A DNA stretch of 64,000 bases from VAZQ01 sp963702695 (GTDB lineage Bacteria > Pseudomonadota > Alphaproteobacteria > Rhizobiales > Xanthobacteraceae): the NCBI GenBank assembly GCA_963702695.1, contig CAVPDS010000020.1, positions 1-64,000 of the forward strand, written 5' to 3'. The position numbers and the translations under genes were made by a program. The notes beneath the pieces were generated by a model. That model was not told the origin of the DNA and did not search any database. It saw only the letters and a program-made list of their open reading frames with translations. This document shows positions 17,369 to 25,727 of the stretch, one piece after another; within the stretch, counting starts at the first letter, position 1; every line of letters starts with the position of its first letter.

Positions 17369-18268
17369 ATGGACGCGGACCAGGTACGCCAAGTGCGCAG
17401 CTTCAATCGAACGGTCAGTCAGCGAATCGGCGCGCTGAACGACAATTTTCTAAATCGTGGTCGGCCGCTTGGCGAGGCGCGGCTGTTGTACGAAATCGGT
17501 CGCGACGGCGCAGAGGTCCGGGATTTACGAGCGAGATTGGAGCTTGATTCGGGCTATGTCAGCCGTTTGTTGCGCTCGCTTGAGCGTCAAGGATTGGCCA
17601 ACGCGCGGCCTGCCGCGAACGATGGCCGGGTTCGCCGTGCGACGTTGACCCGCAAGGGGCTGCGCGAAGTCGTAGAACTTGATCGTCGTTCCAACGCATT
17701 CGCAAAATCCGTTCTGGCTCCGCTCAGCGCGGCGCAACGAGATCGTTTGATCGTGGCGATGGCGGAAATCGAGCGCCTGATGCGTGCGTCGGCCGTTCAA
17801 ATCAAGGCGGAAGCGCCCGACGGCGCTGATGCGCGCTGGTGTCTCGAAGCATATTTTCGCGAGCTGGCCGGCCAATTCAAGACCGGATTCGATCCCGCGA
17901 AGAGCATCTCCGCGCACGCCGACGAACTGACATCTCCGGCTGGCGTCTTTGTTATCGCTCGCCTGGGCGGCCAACCCATCGGGTGCGGCGCACTCAAAGT
18001 GAAGGACCGAAAGATTGGCGAAATAAAACGCATGTGGGTCAGCGCCCATGCGCGTGGACTCGGCGTCGGCCGGCGCGTGCTCGAAACGTTGGAAGCGCAT
18101 GCGCGAAAATTTGGACTGGGCACGTTGAGGCTTGAGACCAATCGGACCCTCAAGGAAGCGCAGGCCTTGTATCGCAAGTGCGGATATCGCGAAGTCGCGC
18201 CCTTCAATGATGAGCCCTATGCGCACCACTGGTTCGAAAAATCCAGGTCTGGCGATCCGGATTCGTGA
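17369..18268 (+). CDS. MarR-family regulator fused to GNAT acetyltransferase
   Basis: The 299-residue protein has an N-terminal MarR-type winged helix (about residues 1-140: GEARLLYEIGRDGAEVRDLRARLELDSGYVSRLLRSLERQGLA, then wing NDGRVRRATLTRKG). A C-terminal GNAT domain (about 150-295) has acetyl-CoA motif A MWVSAHARGLGVGRRVLETLEAHA and EAQALYRKCGYREV. Such bifunctional MarR/GNAT proteins are widespread. The acetyl acceptor is unknown. There is no clear Shine-Dalgarno motif; a palindrome lies immediately before the start. Confidence 0.88.
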   Translation: MDADQVRQVRSFNRTVSQRIGALNDNFLNRGRPLGEARLLYEIGRDGAEVRDLRARLELDSGYVSRLLRSLERQGLANARPAANDGRVRRATLTRKGLREVVELDRRSNAFAKSVLAPLSAAQRDRLIVAMAEIERLMRASAVQIKAEAPDGADARWCLEAYFRELAGQFKTGFDPAKSISAHADELTSPAGVFVIARLGGQPIGCGALKVKDRKIGEIKRMWVSAHARGLGVGRRVLETLEAHARKFGLGTLRLETNRTLKEAQALYRKCGYREVAPFNDEPYAHHWFEKSRSGDPDS

Positions 18269-18351
18269 ACATGTCGCTGCATGTCGACACGGTCCAATCA
18301 TTTGGACGATATTGAGAACGTCAGACCGATTAATTCGCGAACGAGCAGATC

Positions 18352-18843
18352 ATGATACGAAAGGCAACGCCGGCTGACATCGAGAGTATTACCATCATTT
18401 ATAATGAAGCGATCCTGGAGGGCGGCTTTACCGGTGATTTGGAACCAGTGTCGATTGAGAGCCGGCGTGCATGGTTTCTCAGCCACCAGGATCGATATGT
18501 GATTTTCGTCAAAGACATGAATGGTTCGGCTGTTGGCTACGCCTCTCTTTCTCCCTACAGGAGCGGCCGAGGGGCATTCAATGAGACATGCGAAATCAGC
18601 TACTTCCTTGCCCGCCGATATCGCGGCGGCGGCATCGGAAGGCAATTGATCGACTACTCAATTGAACAGGCCGGGAATTTGGGATTCGGTTTGTTGATTG
18701 CGATAACCTTGGGGTGCAATCAACGGAGCATCGATTTGCTCGTGAGGCGCGGGTTTGCAATTTCGGGCAGAATGCCTGGCGCTGCCAAGATCGGCGGAAA
18801 GGATGTCGATCATGTCTTCCTGTCCCGCCGCACGGTTCCTTGA
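18352..18843 (+). CDS. GNAT N-acetyltransferase, phosphinothricin-acetyltransferase-like
   Basis: 163 residues. The N-terminus MIRKATPADIESITIIYNEAI and the acetyl-CoA loop ARRYRGGGIGRQLIDYSIEQAGNLGF fit the Pat/MnaT subgroup of GNAT enzymes, which acetylate small amines such as phosphinothricin or methionine derivatives. CNQRSIDLLVRRGFAISGRMPGAAKIGGKDVDHVFL is the usual C-terminal pattern. It follows the MarR-GNAT gene by 83 bp on the same strand. Substrate unknown. Confidence 0.82.
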   Translation: MIRKATPADIESITIIYNEAILEGGFTGDLEPVSIESRRAWFLSHQDRYVIFVKDMNGSAVGYASLSPYRSGRGAFNETCEISYFLARRYRGGGIGRQLIDYSIEQAGNLGFGLLIAITLGCNQRSIDLLVRRGFAISGRMPGAAKIGGKDVDHVFLSRRTVP

Positions 18844-18928
18844 ATACATCGAACAGGCGCTTGGGCGTTGCCATCGTGCCAACGAACCCGCGGTTGCCGA
18901 CGCCAGAAAGCCGGGCTGAGCTTTCGGT

Positions 18929-18957
18929 CAAGGGTTCAATTCCTTCACCCTCCGCCA
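18929..18957 (+). other. tRNA-Ser-like 3' end fragment (possible attachment-site remnant)
   Basis: The sequence GGGTTCAATTCC forms a T-arm-like stem-loop and is followed by ACCCTCCGCCA, resembling a tRNA acceptor strand ending in discriminator G plus CCA. No matching 5' acceptor (GGAGGGT), D-arm or anticodon arm is found upstream, so this is not a whole tRNA. Such 3' ends are left behind by integrases that use tRNA genes; no integrase is visible in the window. A chance resemblance is possible. Confidence 0.4.
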
Positions 18958-19081
18958 ATTTCAGCCTCGGCGGCGCGCTGCCGGGCCGCGATCTATCCAC
19001 GCCTGCCGCCCCGTCCGCCCTCGCAAATCGCGGCGGCGAGTGCCATTTTCCGGAGTATGAGAATCACCCCCGGGCCGTCCC

Positions 19082-21835
19082 TTGGCTGAGCCCCTCAAGC
19101 ATCCGGCCGATCTCTCCCACACGCCCGCCCCCGGCGGCATCGCGGCGCGGGCGCGCGGGGCCGTGCCGGCGCCCTATCTCGCCGACCTCAATCCGGAGCA
19201 GCGCGAGGCGGTGGTTACGCTCGACGGGCCGGTACTGGTGCTCGCCGGGGCGGGAACCGGCAAGACCCGCGTGCTCACCACCCGCATCGCCCACATCCTC
19301 GCGACAGGGCGGGCGCGGCCGTCGGAAATCCTCAGCGTCACCTTCACCAACAAGGCCGCGCGCGAGATGAAGGAGCGCGTCGGCGCGATGGTCGGCGGCG
19401 TGGTCGAGGGCATGCCCTGGCTCGGCACCTTCCATTCGATCGGGGTGAAGATTTTGCGCCGGCACGCCGAGATGGTGGGCCTCAAGCCGAATTTTACCAT
19501 CCTCGATGTCGACGACCAGATCCGGCTGCTCAAGCAGTTGCTCGCCGCCGAGGGCATCGACGAGAAGCGCTGGCCGGCGCGCGTGCTCGCGGGTTTGATC
19601 GATAGCTGGAAGAACCGCGGGCTGACGCCGGAACAGGTGCCCAACGGCGAGGCCGCGAGCTTCGCGGGCGGGCGCGGCAAGAAGTTGTACATCGCCTATC
19701 AGGAGCGGCTGAAGGTGCTCAACGCCGCCGATTTCGGCGACCTCCTGATCGAAAATATCCGTCTGTTCCGGGAACAACCGGAGGTGCTGCGGCAATATCA
19801 GACGCGCTTCCGCTACATCCTGGTCGACGAGTACCAGGACACCAACGTGGCGCAGTACCTCTGGCTGCGTCTGCTCGGGCAGAGCATCCCGCAGCCTGCC
19901 GCGAATGGAGCGCAGGATGCCGTTCCCCATCGATCCGCCAAAGCCGGACAAGACCCCGGCGCAGGAGCCGCCGACCCGACCCGGGTGGACGCCGAACGAG
20001 GACCCGCAGAACGAACCGGTCGGGGAGCCGCCGATGCCGAATCCACCGCCGCCGATCGAGCCGCCGACGCAGCCCGGCACGGGGCCGATCGAGGAGCCGC
20101 CGACGCAGCCGGACACGGTGGGTTGATCGCTGCGCCGCAGCCGCTACGCCCGCCGCGCAACATCTGCTGCGTGGGCGATGACGATCAGTCGATCTATGGC
20201 TGGCGCGGGGCGGAGGTCGACAACATCCTGCGCTTCGATCACGACTTCCCGGGAGCCAAGGTAATCCGGCTCGAGCGCAACTACCGCTCCACCGGCCACA
20301 TCCTCAACGCCGCCTCGCACCTCATCGCCCACAACGAGGGCCGGCTCGGCAAGACGCTGCGCACCGAGGACGTGCCGGGCGAGAAGGTGCAGGTCACCTC
20401 CTGCTGGGACTCCGAAGAAGAAGCCCGCGCGATCGGCGAGGAGATCGAGCAGCTTCAGCGCCAGGGTCATCCGCTCGACGAGATCGCGATCCTGGTGCGC
20501 GCCTCATTCCAGATGCGCGAGTTCGAAGACCGCTTCGTCACGCTCGGCCTGCCCTATCGCGTGATCGGCGGCCCGCGCTTCTACGAGCGCATGGAGATCC
20601 GCGACGCGCTCGCCTACCTGCGGCTGATCAACCAGCCGGCCGACGACCTTGCGTTCGAGCGCATCGTCAACGTGCCCAAGCGCGGGCTCGGCGACGCCAC
20701 CATGAAGCTGCTGCATGACATCGCCCGCAAGCGCCGCATCCCGCTGATGGAAGCGACGCGCGCCATCGTCGAGACCGACGAGCTCAAGCCGAAACCGCGC
20801 GGCGCGCTGCGCGTACTGATCGAGAGCTTCGACCGCTGGCGCGTGCAGAAAGACGCGCTGCCGCACACCGAGCTCGCCGAGATCGTGCTCGACGAGTTGG
20901 GCTACACCGAGATGTGGCAGAAGGATCGCAGCGCCGACGCCGCCGGCCGGCTGGAGAACCTGAAAGAGCTCGTGCGTTCGATGGACGAGTTCGAGAACCT
21001 CGCCGGCTTCCTCGAGCACATCTCGCTGGTGATGGATACCGACCGTGGCGCCGAGGCCGAGTCGGTGTCGATCATGACGCTGCATTCGGCCAAGGGGCTC
21101 GAGTTCGACACCGTGTTTCTGCCGGGCTGGGAGGAAGGCCTGTTCCCGCATCAGCGCGCGCTCGACGAGCAGGGCCGCGCCGGGCTCGAAGAGGAGCGCC
21201 GCCTCGCCCATGTCGGGCTCACGCGCGCGCGCCGGCGCCTGCACATCTACTTCGCCTCGAACCGGCGCATGCGCGGCCTGTGGCAATCGAACATTCCCTC
21301 GCGCTTCCTCGACGAGCTGCCCGAGAACGCGGTCGAAGTGAACGAAGCCAAGGGCGGCTTCGGCGGCATGGGCGGCGGCAACTATGGCGCCTCGCGCTTC
21401 GACGAGATGACGCATTTCGGCTCCAGCTACGGCACGCCGGGCTGGCAGCGCGCGCAGCGCAATGCCGGCCCGCGCCGCAGCGGCGGCTTCGGCAGCGGCG
21501 GCAGCGCGGGCGAATTCGACGAGGAGGCGACGGACTACGCTTCACCTCCTCCTGCGAAGGGGAGGACGGCCGCCGCCAGCGGCCGGGAGGGGGGCCGTGG
21601 CCGCGACCAGAACTTCGCCCGCGCCGCGATGCGCCGCGGCGGCCCGCTTACGATCGAAGGCGAACTGGTCGCCAAATCGACCGGCACGACTTCGTCCTTC
21701 GCGCTCGGCGATCGCGTGTTCCACCTGAAATTCGGCAATGGCAACGTGACCGCGATCGACGGCAACAAGCTCACCGTCGCCTTCGACAAAGCCGGCGAGA
21801 AGCGCGTGGTGGATAGCTTCGTCGAGCGGGCATAA
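19082..21835 (+). CDS. uvrD: ATP-dependent DNA helicase UvrD/PcrA
   Basis: This is a superfamily 1A 3'-5' helicase for excision and mismatch repair. The only possible start after the upstream in-frame stop is TTG 19,082. Motifs: Walker A AGAGTGKT (about 55-62), motif II LVDEYQDTN, motif III VGDDDQSIYGWRGA, motif IV RLERNYRST, motif V TLHSAKGLEFDTVFL and motif VI EERRLAHVGLTRARRRLHIY, so the helicase core is complete. It is odd in two ways: about 90 alanine/charged residues (about 266-358) are inserted between motifs II and III, where relatives have about 6, and a repeat-derived stretch sits at about residues 820-838. The frame stays open through both. Length is 917 residues against about 720-800 in relatives. 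Confidence 0.92.
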   Translation: MAEPLKHPADLSHTPAPGGIAARARGAVPAPYLADLNPEQREAVVTLDGPVLVLAGAGTGKTRVLTTRIAHILATGRARPSEILSVTFTNKAAREMKERVGAMVGGVVEGMPWLGTFHSIGVKILRRHAEMVGLKPNFTILDVDDQIRLLKQLLAAEGIDEKRWPARVLAGLIDSWKNRGLTPEQVPNGEAASFAGGRGKKLYIAYQERLKVLNAADFGDLLIENIRLFREQPEVLRQYQTRFRYILVDEYQDTNVAQYLWLRLLGQSIPQPAANGAQDAVPHRSAKAGQDPGAGAADPTRVDAERGPAERTGRGAADAESTAADRAADAARHGADRGAADAAGHGGLIAAPQPLRPPRNICCVGDDDQSIYGWRGAEVDNILRFDHDFPGAKVIRLERNYRSTGHILNAASHLIAHNEGRLGKTLRTEDVPGEKVQVTSCWDSEEEARAIGEEIEQLQRQGHPLDEIAILVRASFQMREFEDRFVTLGLPYRVIGGPRFYERMEIRDALAYLRLINQPADDLAFERIVNVPKRGLGDATMKLLHDIARKRRIPLMEATRAIVETDELKPKPRGALRVLIESFDRWRVQKDALPHTELAEIVLDELGYTEMWQKDRSADAAGRLENLKELVRSMDEFENLAGFLEHISLVMDTDRGAEAESVSIMTLHSAKGLEFDTVFLPGWEEGLFPHQRALDEQGRAGLEEERRLAHVGLTRARRRLHIYFASNRRMRGLWQSNIPSRFLDELPENAVEVNEAKGGFGGMGGGNYGASRFDEMTHFGSSYGTPGWQRAQRNAGPRRSGGFGSGGSAGEFDEEATDYASPPPAKGRTAAASGREGGRGRDQNFARAAMRRGGPLTIEGELVAKSTGTTSSFALGDRVFHLKFGNGNVTAIDGNKLTVAFDKAGEKRVVDSFVERA
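19877..20158 (+). repeat. In-frame insertion in uvrD with a proline-rich ORF in another frame
   Basis: This segment is foreign to helicase sequence. In the uvrD frame it reads as alanine/arginine/glycine-rich low complexity. In another frame, 19,905-20,126 (ATG 19,905, with a second ATG at 19,917 preceded by GGAG) encodes about 70 residues that look designed, such as PPKPDKTPAQEPPTRPGWTP, ending in repeated IEPPTQPGTGPIEEPPTQP. The last third contains a tandem repeat with unit of about 36 nt. Origin unknown. Confidence 0.6.
21542..21594 (+). repeat. Short palindromic repeat inserted in the uvrD 3' coding region
   Basis: A pyrimidine-rich arm (CACCTCCTCCTGCGAAGGGG) and a second hairpin around GGCCGCCGCCAGCGGCC, then a purine-rich tail, resemble the dispersed hairpin repeats of alphaproteobacteria and the palindrome at 39,485-39,506. 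It translates in frame as SPPPAKGRTAAASGREGG within the flexible C-terminal region of the helicase. Confidence 0.5.
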
Positions 21836-21941
21836 GTCTTCTGGAACAGCCCTAAACGACCATTCTCGATGTCACATGGGCCTTGCAACCATTACGGTCC
21901 CGCGCGATGTATGCCCGGGGCGGGCGAGCCAGGAGGTAAAA

Positions 21942-22571
21942 ATGGGTCTGCTGGATATTCTCAACAGCATCCAAGGCGGCGGCGCGTCCGCCGATCCGCG
22001 CACGTCCACACCTGCGAACCAGAACCAGAGCATGTCGCCAATCGCCAAGGCGATGCTCGCGATGCTGGCCTTCTACGCCCTCAAGCACACCCGCATCGGG
22101 TCGCCGCAGCAACCGTCCGGAAGCCCCGCTCCGTCCAATCCGGGCCTGCCGGGCGGACTTGGCGGTGGCGGACCTAGCGGCGGTGGCGGACTTGGCGGCG
22201 GTGGCGGACTTGGCGGCGGCCTCGGTGATCTGCTCAAAGGCCCGCTCGGCGGAATGCTGGGCGGCGTGCTCGGCGGTGCTGCCGCCGGGTCGGTGGTCAA
22301 CGGCGGGATCGGCGGCCTGCTCAAGCAGTTTCAGCAGAATGGCCTGGGCGACGTCGCTCATTCCTGGGTCGGCACCGGCCCGAACGAGGATATCGACTCG
22401 CAAGACCTCTCCAAGGCACTCGGCGCCGACGCCCTCGACGAGATGTCGAAGCACAGCGGCCTGAGCCGGGACGATCTGCTCTCCGGCCTGCGCCAGCACC
22501 TGCCGCAATTCGTCGATCAGCTCACACCTGACGGACGCGTGCCGAACCTGGACGAAGCCGAGCAGCCTTAG
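21942..22571 (+). CDS. YidB-like (DUF937) family protein
   Basis: ATG 21,942 has a near-ideal AGGAGGT ribosome binding site and is chosen over an upstream start at 21,876. The 209-residue product has an N-terminal MGLLDILNSIQGG, a glycine-rich low-complexity stretch (about 65-100, GGGLGGGGGLGGGLGDLL), then GGIGGLLKQFQQNGLGDVAHSWVGTGPNEDIDSQDLSKALG and DEMSKHSGLSRDDLLSGLRQHLPQFVDQLTPDGRVP, which is the YidB/DUF937 signature. Function is not established. It follows uvrD by 106 bp. A palindromic repeat lies just after the stop. Confidence 0.85.
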   Translation: MGLLDILNSIQGGGASADPRTSTPANQNQSMSPIAKAMLAMLAFYALKHTRIGSPQQPSGSPAPSNPGLPGGLGGGGPSGGGGLGGGGGLGGGLGDLLKGPLGGMLGGVLGGAAAGSVVNGGIGGLLKQFQQNGLGDVAHSWVGTGPNEDIDSQDLSKALGADALDEMSKHSGLSRDDLLSGLRQHLPQFVDQLTPDGRVPNLDEAEQP

Positions 22572-22593
22572 AGACGCAAGCGGCGCCTGTGAC

Positions 22594-22683
22594 GTCATAG
22601 CCGGGCTTGTCCCGGCCATCTCGATCGAAAAGGCACGGTCGTGCATTCTGAATCGGAATTGCCGGGACAAGCCCGGCAATGAC
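22594..22683. repeat. Inverted pair of dispersed palindromic repeats
   Basis: Two copies in opposite orientation, at 22,594-22,619 and 22,658-22,683, share GCCGGGCTTGTCCCGGC flanked by GTCAT. Each is itself a hairpin, and together they form a longer stem. A closely related pair occurs at 30,251-30,355. It lies between convergent genes and may end transcription from both sides. Confidence 0.75.
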
Positions 22684-22725
22684 GACGAGCGTCGATATCG
22701 GAAACCGCTGGTCTGCAACGTCTTG

Positions 22726-23232
22726 CTACGGGAGCGGATGAATTTCGCTCGGATTGGCGGGATCACAGGTGACCCGCATCGTTCCGCCGGCGCGCGGCGG
22801 ATTGTGGTTGGACACCTCTTTCGCAATCGTCGTGACGAATGCCCGGCCGCGCGGGGGCGTGACGCTCAAGGTCATGCGCGCAAAGTTGTGATGATTGAGC
22901 GCCCATCCGGTGTCTTCGATCTTCAGCACCCGGGCGGAGCAGGCGAGCGGCCCCACCGCGGCGGGCGCGGGCGCGGGCGGCGTCGGCACATTGCGCGTGG
23001 ACATCCACCGGTTGCCGCGGCCGAGCATGCATTTCTTGAACGCCGGAGTGTCGCGGCGGGTCCGGTCGGCGCCGGTCTGATTGTAGCAAGCCTCGAGATC
23101 AGCCTGAAACACAGCGTCGCTGCGCGGATGGCCATTGGGCCTGATCAGATCGTAGTAAGTATCCTCCGGCGTGGCCGCCGCGTTGAGCGCGCCACTGAAG
23201 AGAAATATCGCCGTGATGATCGCGCGTTTCAT
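22726..23232 (-). CDS. Exported hypothetical protein
   Basis: From ATG 23,232 (GGGAGA upstream) the product has 168 residues with a classic signal peptide (MKRAIITAIFLFSGALNAAA). The mature part carries four cysteines (LEACYNQTG, FKKCMLGRG, PLACSARV, RVTCDPANP), suggesting two disulfides. There is a proline/alanine stretch at about 90-100 and the phrase FVTTIAKEVSNHNPPRAGGTMRV. I do not recognise the family; a small periplasmic or surface protein is likely. Confidence 0.7.
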   Translation of the reverse strand: MKRAIITAIFLFSGALNAAATPEDTYYDLIRPNGHPRSDAVFQADLEACYNQTGADRTRRDTPAFKKCMLGRGNRWMSTRNVPTPPAPAPAAVGPLACSARVLKIEDTGWALNHHNFARMTLSVTPPRGRAFVTTIAKEVSNHNPPRAGGTMRVTCDPANPSEIHPLP

Positions 23233-23460
23233 GACCTTATTCTCCCTTCGGATCGCCCGCACGCGGGCTGACGCCGAAGCAAGATCGCGCTGACTTCATG
23301 GCGAGCCGACGCGATTGCTTCGACCTCCATTGGTCCGCGGCATTGTCTCGTGAGTTCAACAGCTTACCGAGATGTAACGTCCGCTTTGCAAAGGGGCGGC
23401 TCCACGACGCCGCGTTTGTTGCTATGCTCGGCGCCCTGGTTCCCTTGAGGCGTTGATCCC

Positions 23461-24588
23461 ATGTCTAAGCAATCTTGCCTATCGCCGATGCTTCGGCGTA
23501 CCGGTGTCGGCGCGTGCGCCATCCTTGCCGCATTCGCGCTTGTCGCTTCAGCCGTCGCCCAGCCCGCACCGGCCGGCAATAAGCCGGACGTCAGTTTGGG
23601 CTCAACCCCCGAGACCGTTGTCTGGGGCTATTTCTCCGCGCGCGTCCCGCCGGTGCTGCGAATCAAGTCCGGCACGACCGTGCGCATCGACACCATGTCG
23701 CATCAGGGATTGGTGGCGAACGTCGATCCCGTCACCTTCTTCGGGCGCGGCGGCATCAAGCCGGAGGAGGTGCTGAAGGACGCACAGGAGATCTACGCGA
23801 AGGTGCCGCACCCGAAGGGCCTGGGCGTGCACGTCCTGACCGGACCGATCTACATCGAAGGCGCCGAGCCGGGCGATGCGCTTGAAGTGCGCGTACTCGA
23901 TCTCGAATTCCGTGTGCCTTACGGCGTCAACAATACCGGTCCGGGATCGGGCGTGCTGCCCACCCTCGTGCCGACGCCGTCGCCGCGCGTCATCCGGACC
24001 GATCCACAGCGCAAGGTCGCGCTCGCCCCCGGCGGGATCGAGATCCCGCTGTCGCCGTTCCTCGGCATCATGGCGGTCGCGCCGCCGCCCGATCTCATCA
24101 TTGTTAGTTCGGGCCCGCCCAACAAATGGGCCGGCAACCTGGATTTGAAGGTGCTCACGATCGGCTCGACGCTCACCATTCCGGTGTTCAACCAGGGCGC
24201 CCTGTTTTTCACCGGCGATCCGCACGGCGTGCAGGCCGACGGTGAAGTCGACGGCGGCGCGCTCGAACAATCGCTGACCGCGACGCTGCAATTCATCCTG
24301 CACAAGGGTACGGGCAAGGCCATGCGTGTGCCGCGCGCGGAGGACGCCGCCAACTATTACGTCATGGGCATCGACCTCGACCTCAACGTGGCCATGAAGA
24401 ACGCGGTCCGCGAGGCAGTCGAGTTTATGCAGGCGAAGGCCGGCCTGACTGCGGCGGAGGCTTACGCGGTCGCCAGCATGGGCATCGATTTCCGCGTGGC
24501 CGAAGCGGTCGACAGCACGCAGATCATCTATGGGGTGATCCCGAAGAAATATTTGAAGGACGTGCCGGCGTATTGGTTGAATAAATAG
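23461..24588 (+). CDS. Acetamidase/formamidase family protein, exported
   Basis: The 375-residue product has a signal peptide (about residues 1-34, GACAILAAFALVASAVAQ). The FmdA_AmdA fold follows: WGYFSARVPPVLRIKSGTTVRIDTMSHQG, GPIYIEGAEPGDALEVRVLD, FLGIMAVAPP, and GALFFTGDPHGVQADGEVDGGALE, the conserved active-site region of formamidases. These enzymes hydrolyse formamide or acetamide to ammonia; export to the periplasm is less usual but known in this group. It stands alone, divergent from the exported hypothetical gene. Confidence 0.88.
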   Translation: MSKQSCLSPMLRRTGVGACAILAAFALVASAVAQPAPAGNKPDVSLGSTPETVVWGYFSARVPPVLRIKSGTTVRIDTMSHQGLVANVDPVTFFGRGGIKPEEVLKDAQEIYAKVPHPKGLGVHVLTGPIYIEGAEPGDALEVRVLDLEFRVPYGVNNTGPGSGVLPTLVPTPSPRVIRTDPQRKVALAPGGIEIPLSPFLGIMAVAPPPDLIIVSSGPPNKWAGNLDLKVLTIGSTLTIPVFNQGALFFTGDPHGVQADGEVDGGALEQSLTATLQFILHKGTGKAMRVPRAEDAANYYVMGIDLDLNVAMKNAVREAVEFMQAKAGLTAAEAYAVASMGIDFRVAEAVDSTQIIYGVIPKKYLKDVPAYWLNK

Positions 24589-24602
24589 CGGCGCGGCATC
24601 CC

Positions 24603-24779
24603 GAGCTTGAGTTGTCGGACAATCCCGGCCTCAAACCCCGGATCGGCGAGGCGGCCGCGCGCACCTATCGCCAGGTTTGGATCGAGGCCGCCGAGGAGAC
24701 CGACCTCGACGTGGAGACGCTTCCCGCAGCCCGCCCGCATTCGTTCGAAGAGATCGCCCGGCGGGACTGCTCGCTTTGA
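24603..24779 (+). pseudogene. DUF29 family protein, C-terminal fragment
   Basis: An open stretch without a start reads LELSDNPGLKPRIGEAAART, then YRQVWIEAAEETDLDVETLP, then HSFEEIARRDCSL and a TGA at 24,777-24,779. This matches the C-terminal half of DUF29 proteins (pattern DSPSL...L......Y..A...A..ETGL....FP..CP.....IL). The N-terminal half is absent; the gene is a remnant 15 bp after the formamidase stop. Confidence 0.55.
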
Positions 24780-24807
24780 CGGTTCGTACTTCGATAGCGA
24801 TCCCCCC

Positions 24808-25686
24808 TCACCTCCTCACCTGAAATGCCACCAGCGCCGCGATCATCACCGCACCGCCGAGCGCCTGCAGTGGCGTGATGCCTTCGCCGAGCAGGAGCAT
24901 GCTGCCGAGCGTGGCGACCAGCGGTTCGAGGTTCATGAACAGCGCGGTGCGGAACGGGCCGACGCGCATCGTGGAGATGAATACCGCGAGCAGTGCGATC
25001 GTCATCGCGACGCTCCCGGCGACGAGCGCGGACCAGCCGAGCGCGGTCTGCGGCGGCTGCCAGTTCGAGGTCGCGAGCGCGGCGGCGGCGAAGGCGACGG
25101 TCGAGGCCACGATCGAATGCCAGGAGATCAGTCGCGGGTCGGCGTGTGCGAGCCGGGCGCGCGTGATCAGCAGCGTGACCACGCGGCAGAGCGCGGCGGT
25201 GAGCGCGAACGCGACGCCGACGAGCGCGACGCCGCCGGGCTGCGCGCCGATCATCAGCGCGAGACCAAGGAACGCGACGAACGCGGCTGCGCCGCCGCGC
25301 CAGGTGAGCCGCTCCATGCCGGTCGCCGCGGCGGCGAGCCCGGTGAACAGCGGATAGACGAAGTAGGTGAGGATCGCGACCGGCACGTCAATCACTTCGA
25401 GCGCCTTGAACAGGCAGAACACATTGGCCGCGAACAGGAGGCCGACGCCGGTCGAGATCATCCGCTCGCGCGGCGTGAGCGGCGCCGGTCGCTTGCCGAT
25501 CGTGAGCCACAGCGCCAGCAGCGGGATGCCGACGACGCCGCGGAACAGCGCGATGGTCAGCGCATCGGCGCTGGCTTCGAGCACGAGCTTGGTCATGACG
25601 TCGGCGCAGCCGAACGACGACGCGCCGATGAGCGCGGGCAGAAGCTGCGAGAGCCGGGTGCTGGTCACGGGGACAGGTGCGATCAC
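24808..25686 (-). CDS. EamA/DMT-superfamily membrane transporter
   Basis: 292 residues from a GTG start, almost wholly hydrophobic with about ten membrane spans arranged as two EamA repeats (about residues 15-140 and 155-290). Typical features are ALFRGVVGIPLLALWL, VFCLFKALEVIDVPVAILTYFVYPLF and LFMNLEPLVATLGSMLLLGEGITPLQALGGAVMI. Members export or import metabolites; the substrate is not predictable. It follows the PHA-family gene by 41 bp on the same strand, so the two may be co-transcribed. Confidence 0.88.
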   Translation of the reverse strand: MIAPVPVTSTRLSQLLPALIGASSFGCADVMTKLVLEASADALTIALFRGVVGIPLLALWLTIGKRPAPLTPRERMISTGVGLLFAANVFCLFKALEVIDVPVAILTYFVYPLFTGLAAAATGMERLTWRGGAAAFVAFLGLALMIGAQPGGVALVGVAFALTAALCRVVTLLITRARLAHADPRLISWHSIVASTVAFAAAALATSNWQPPQTALGWSALVAGSVAMTIALLAVFISTMRVGPFRTALFMNLEPLVATLGSMLLLGEGITPLQALGGAVMIAALVAFQVRR

Positions 25687-25727
25687 GGGAGAGTTGCGAG
25701 CGGTGGCGGGGCCCCTGCTCTAGCAGA

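Noticed and set aside
18840..18960. A complete tRNA-Ser gene
   Set aside because: Only the T-arm and acceptor 3' strand are recognisable; no 5' acceptor, D-arm or anticodon arm pairs with them.
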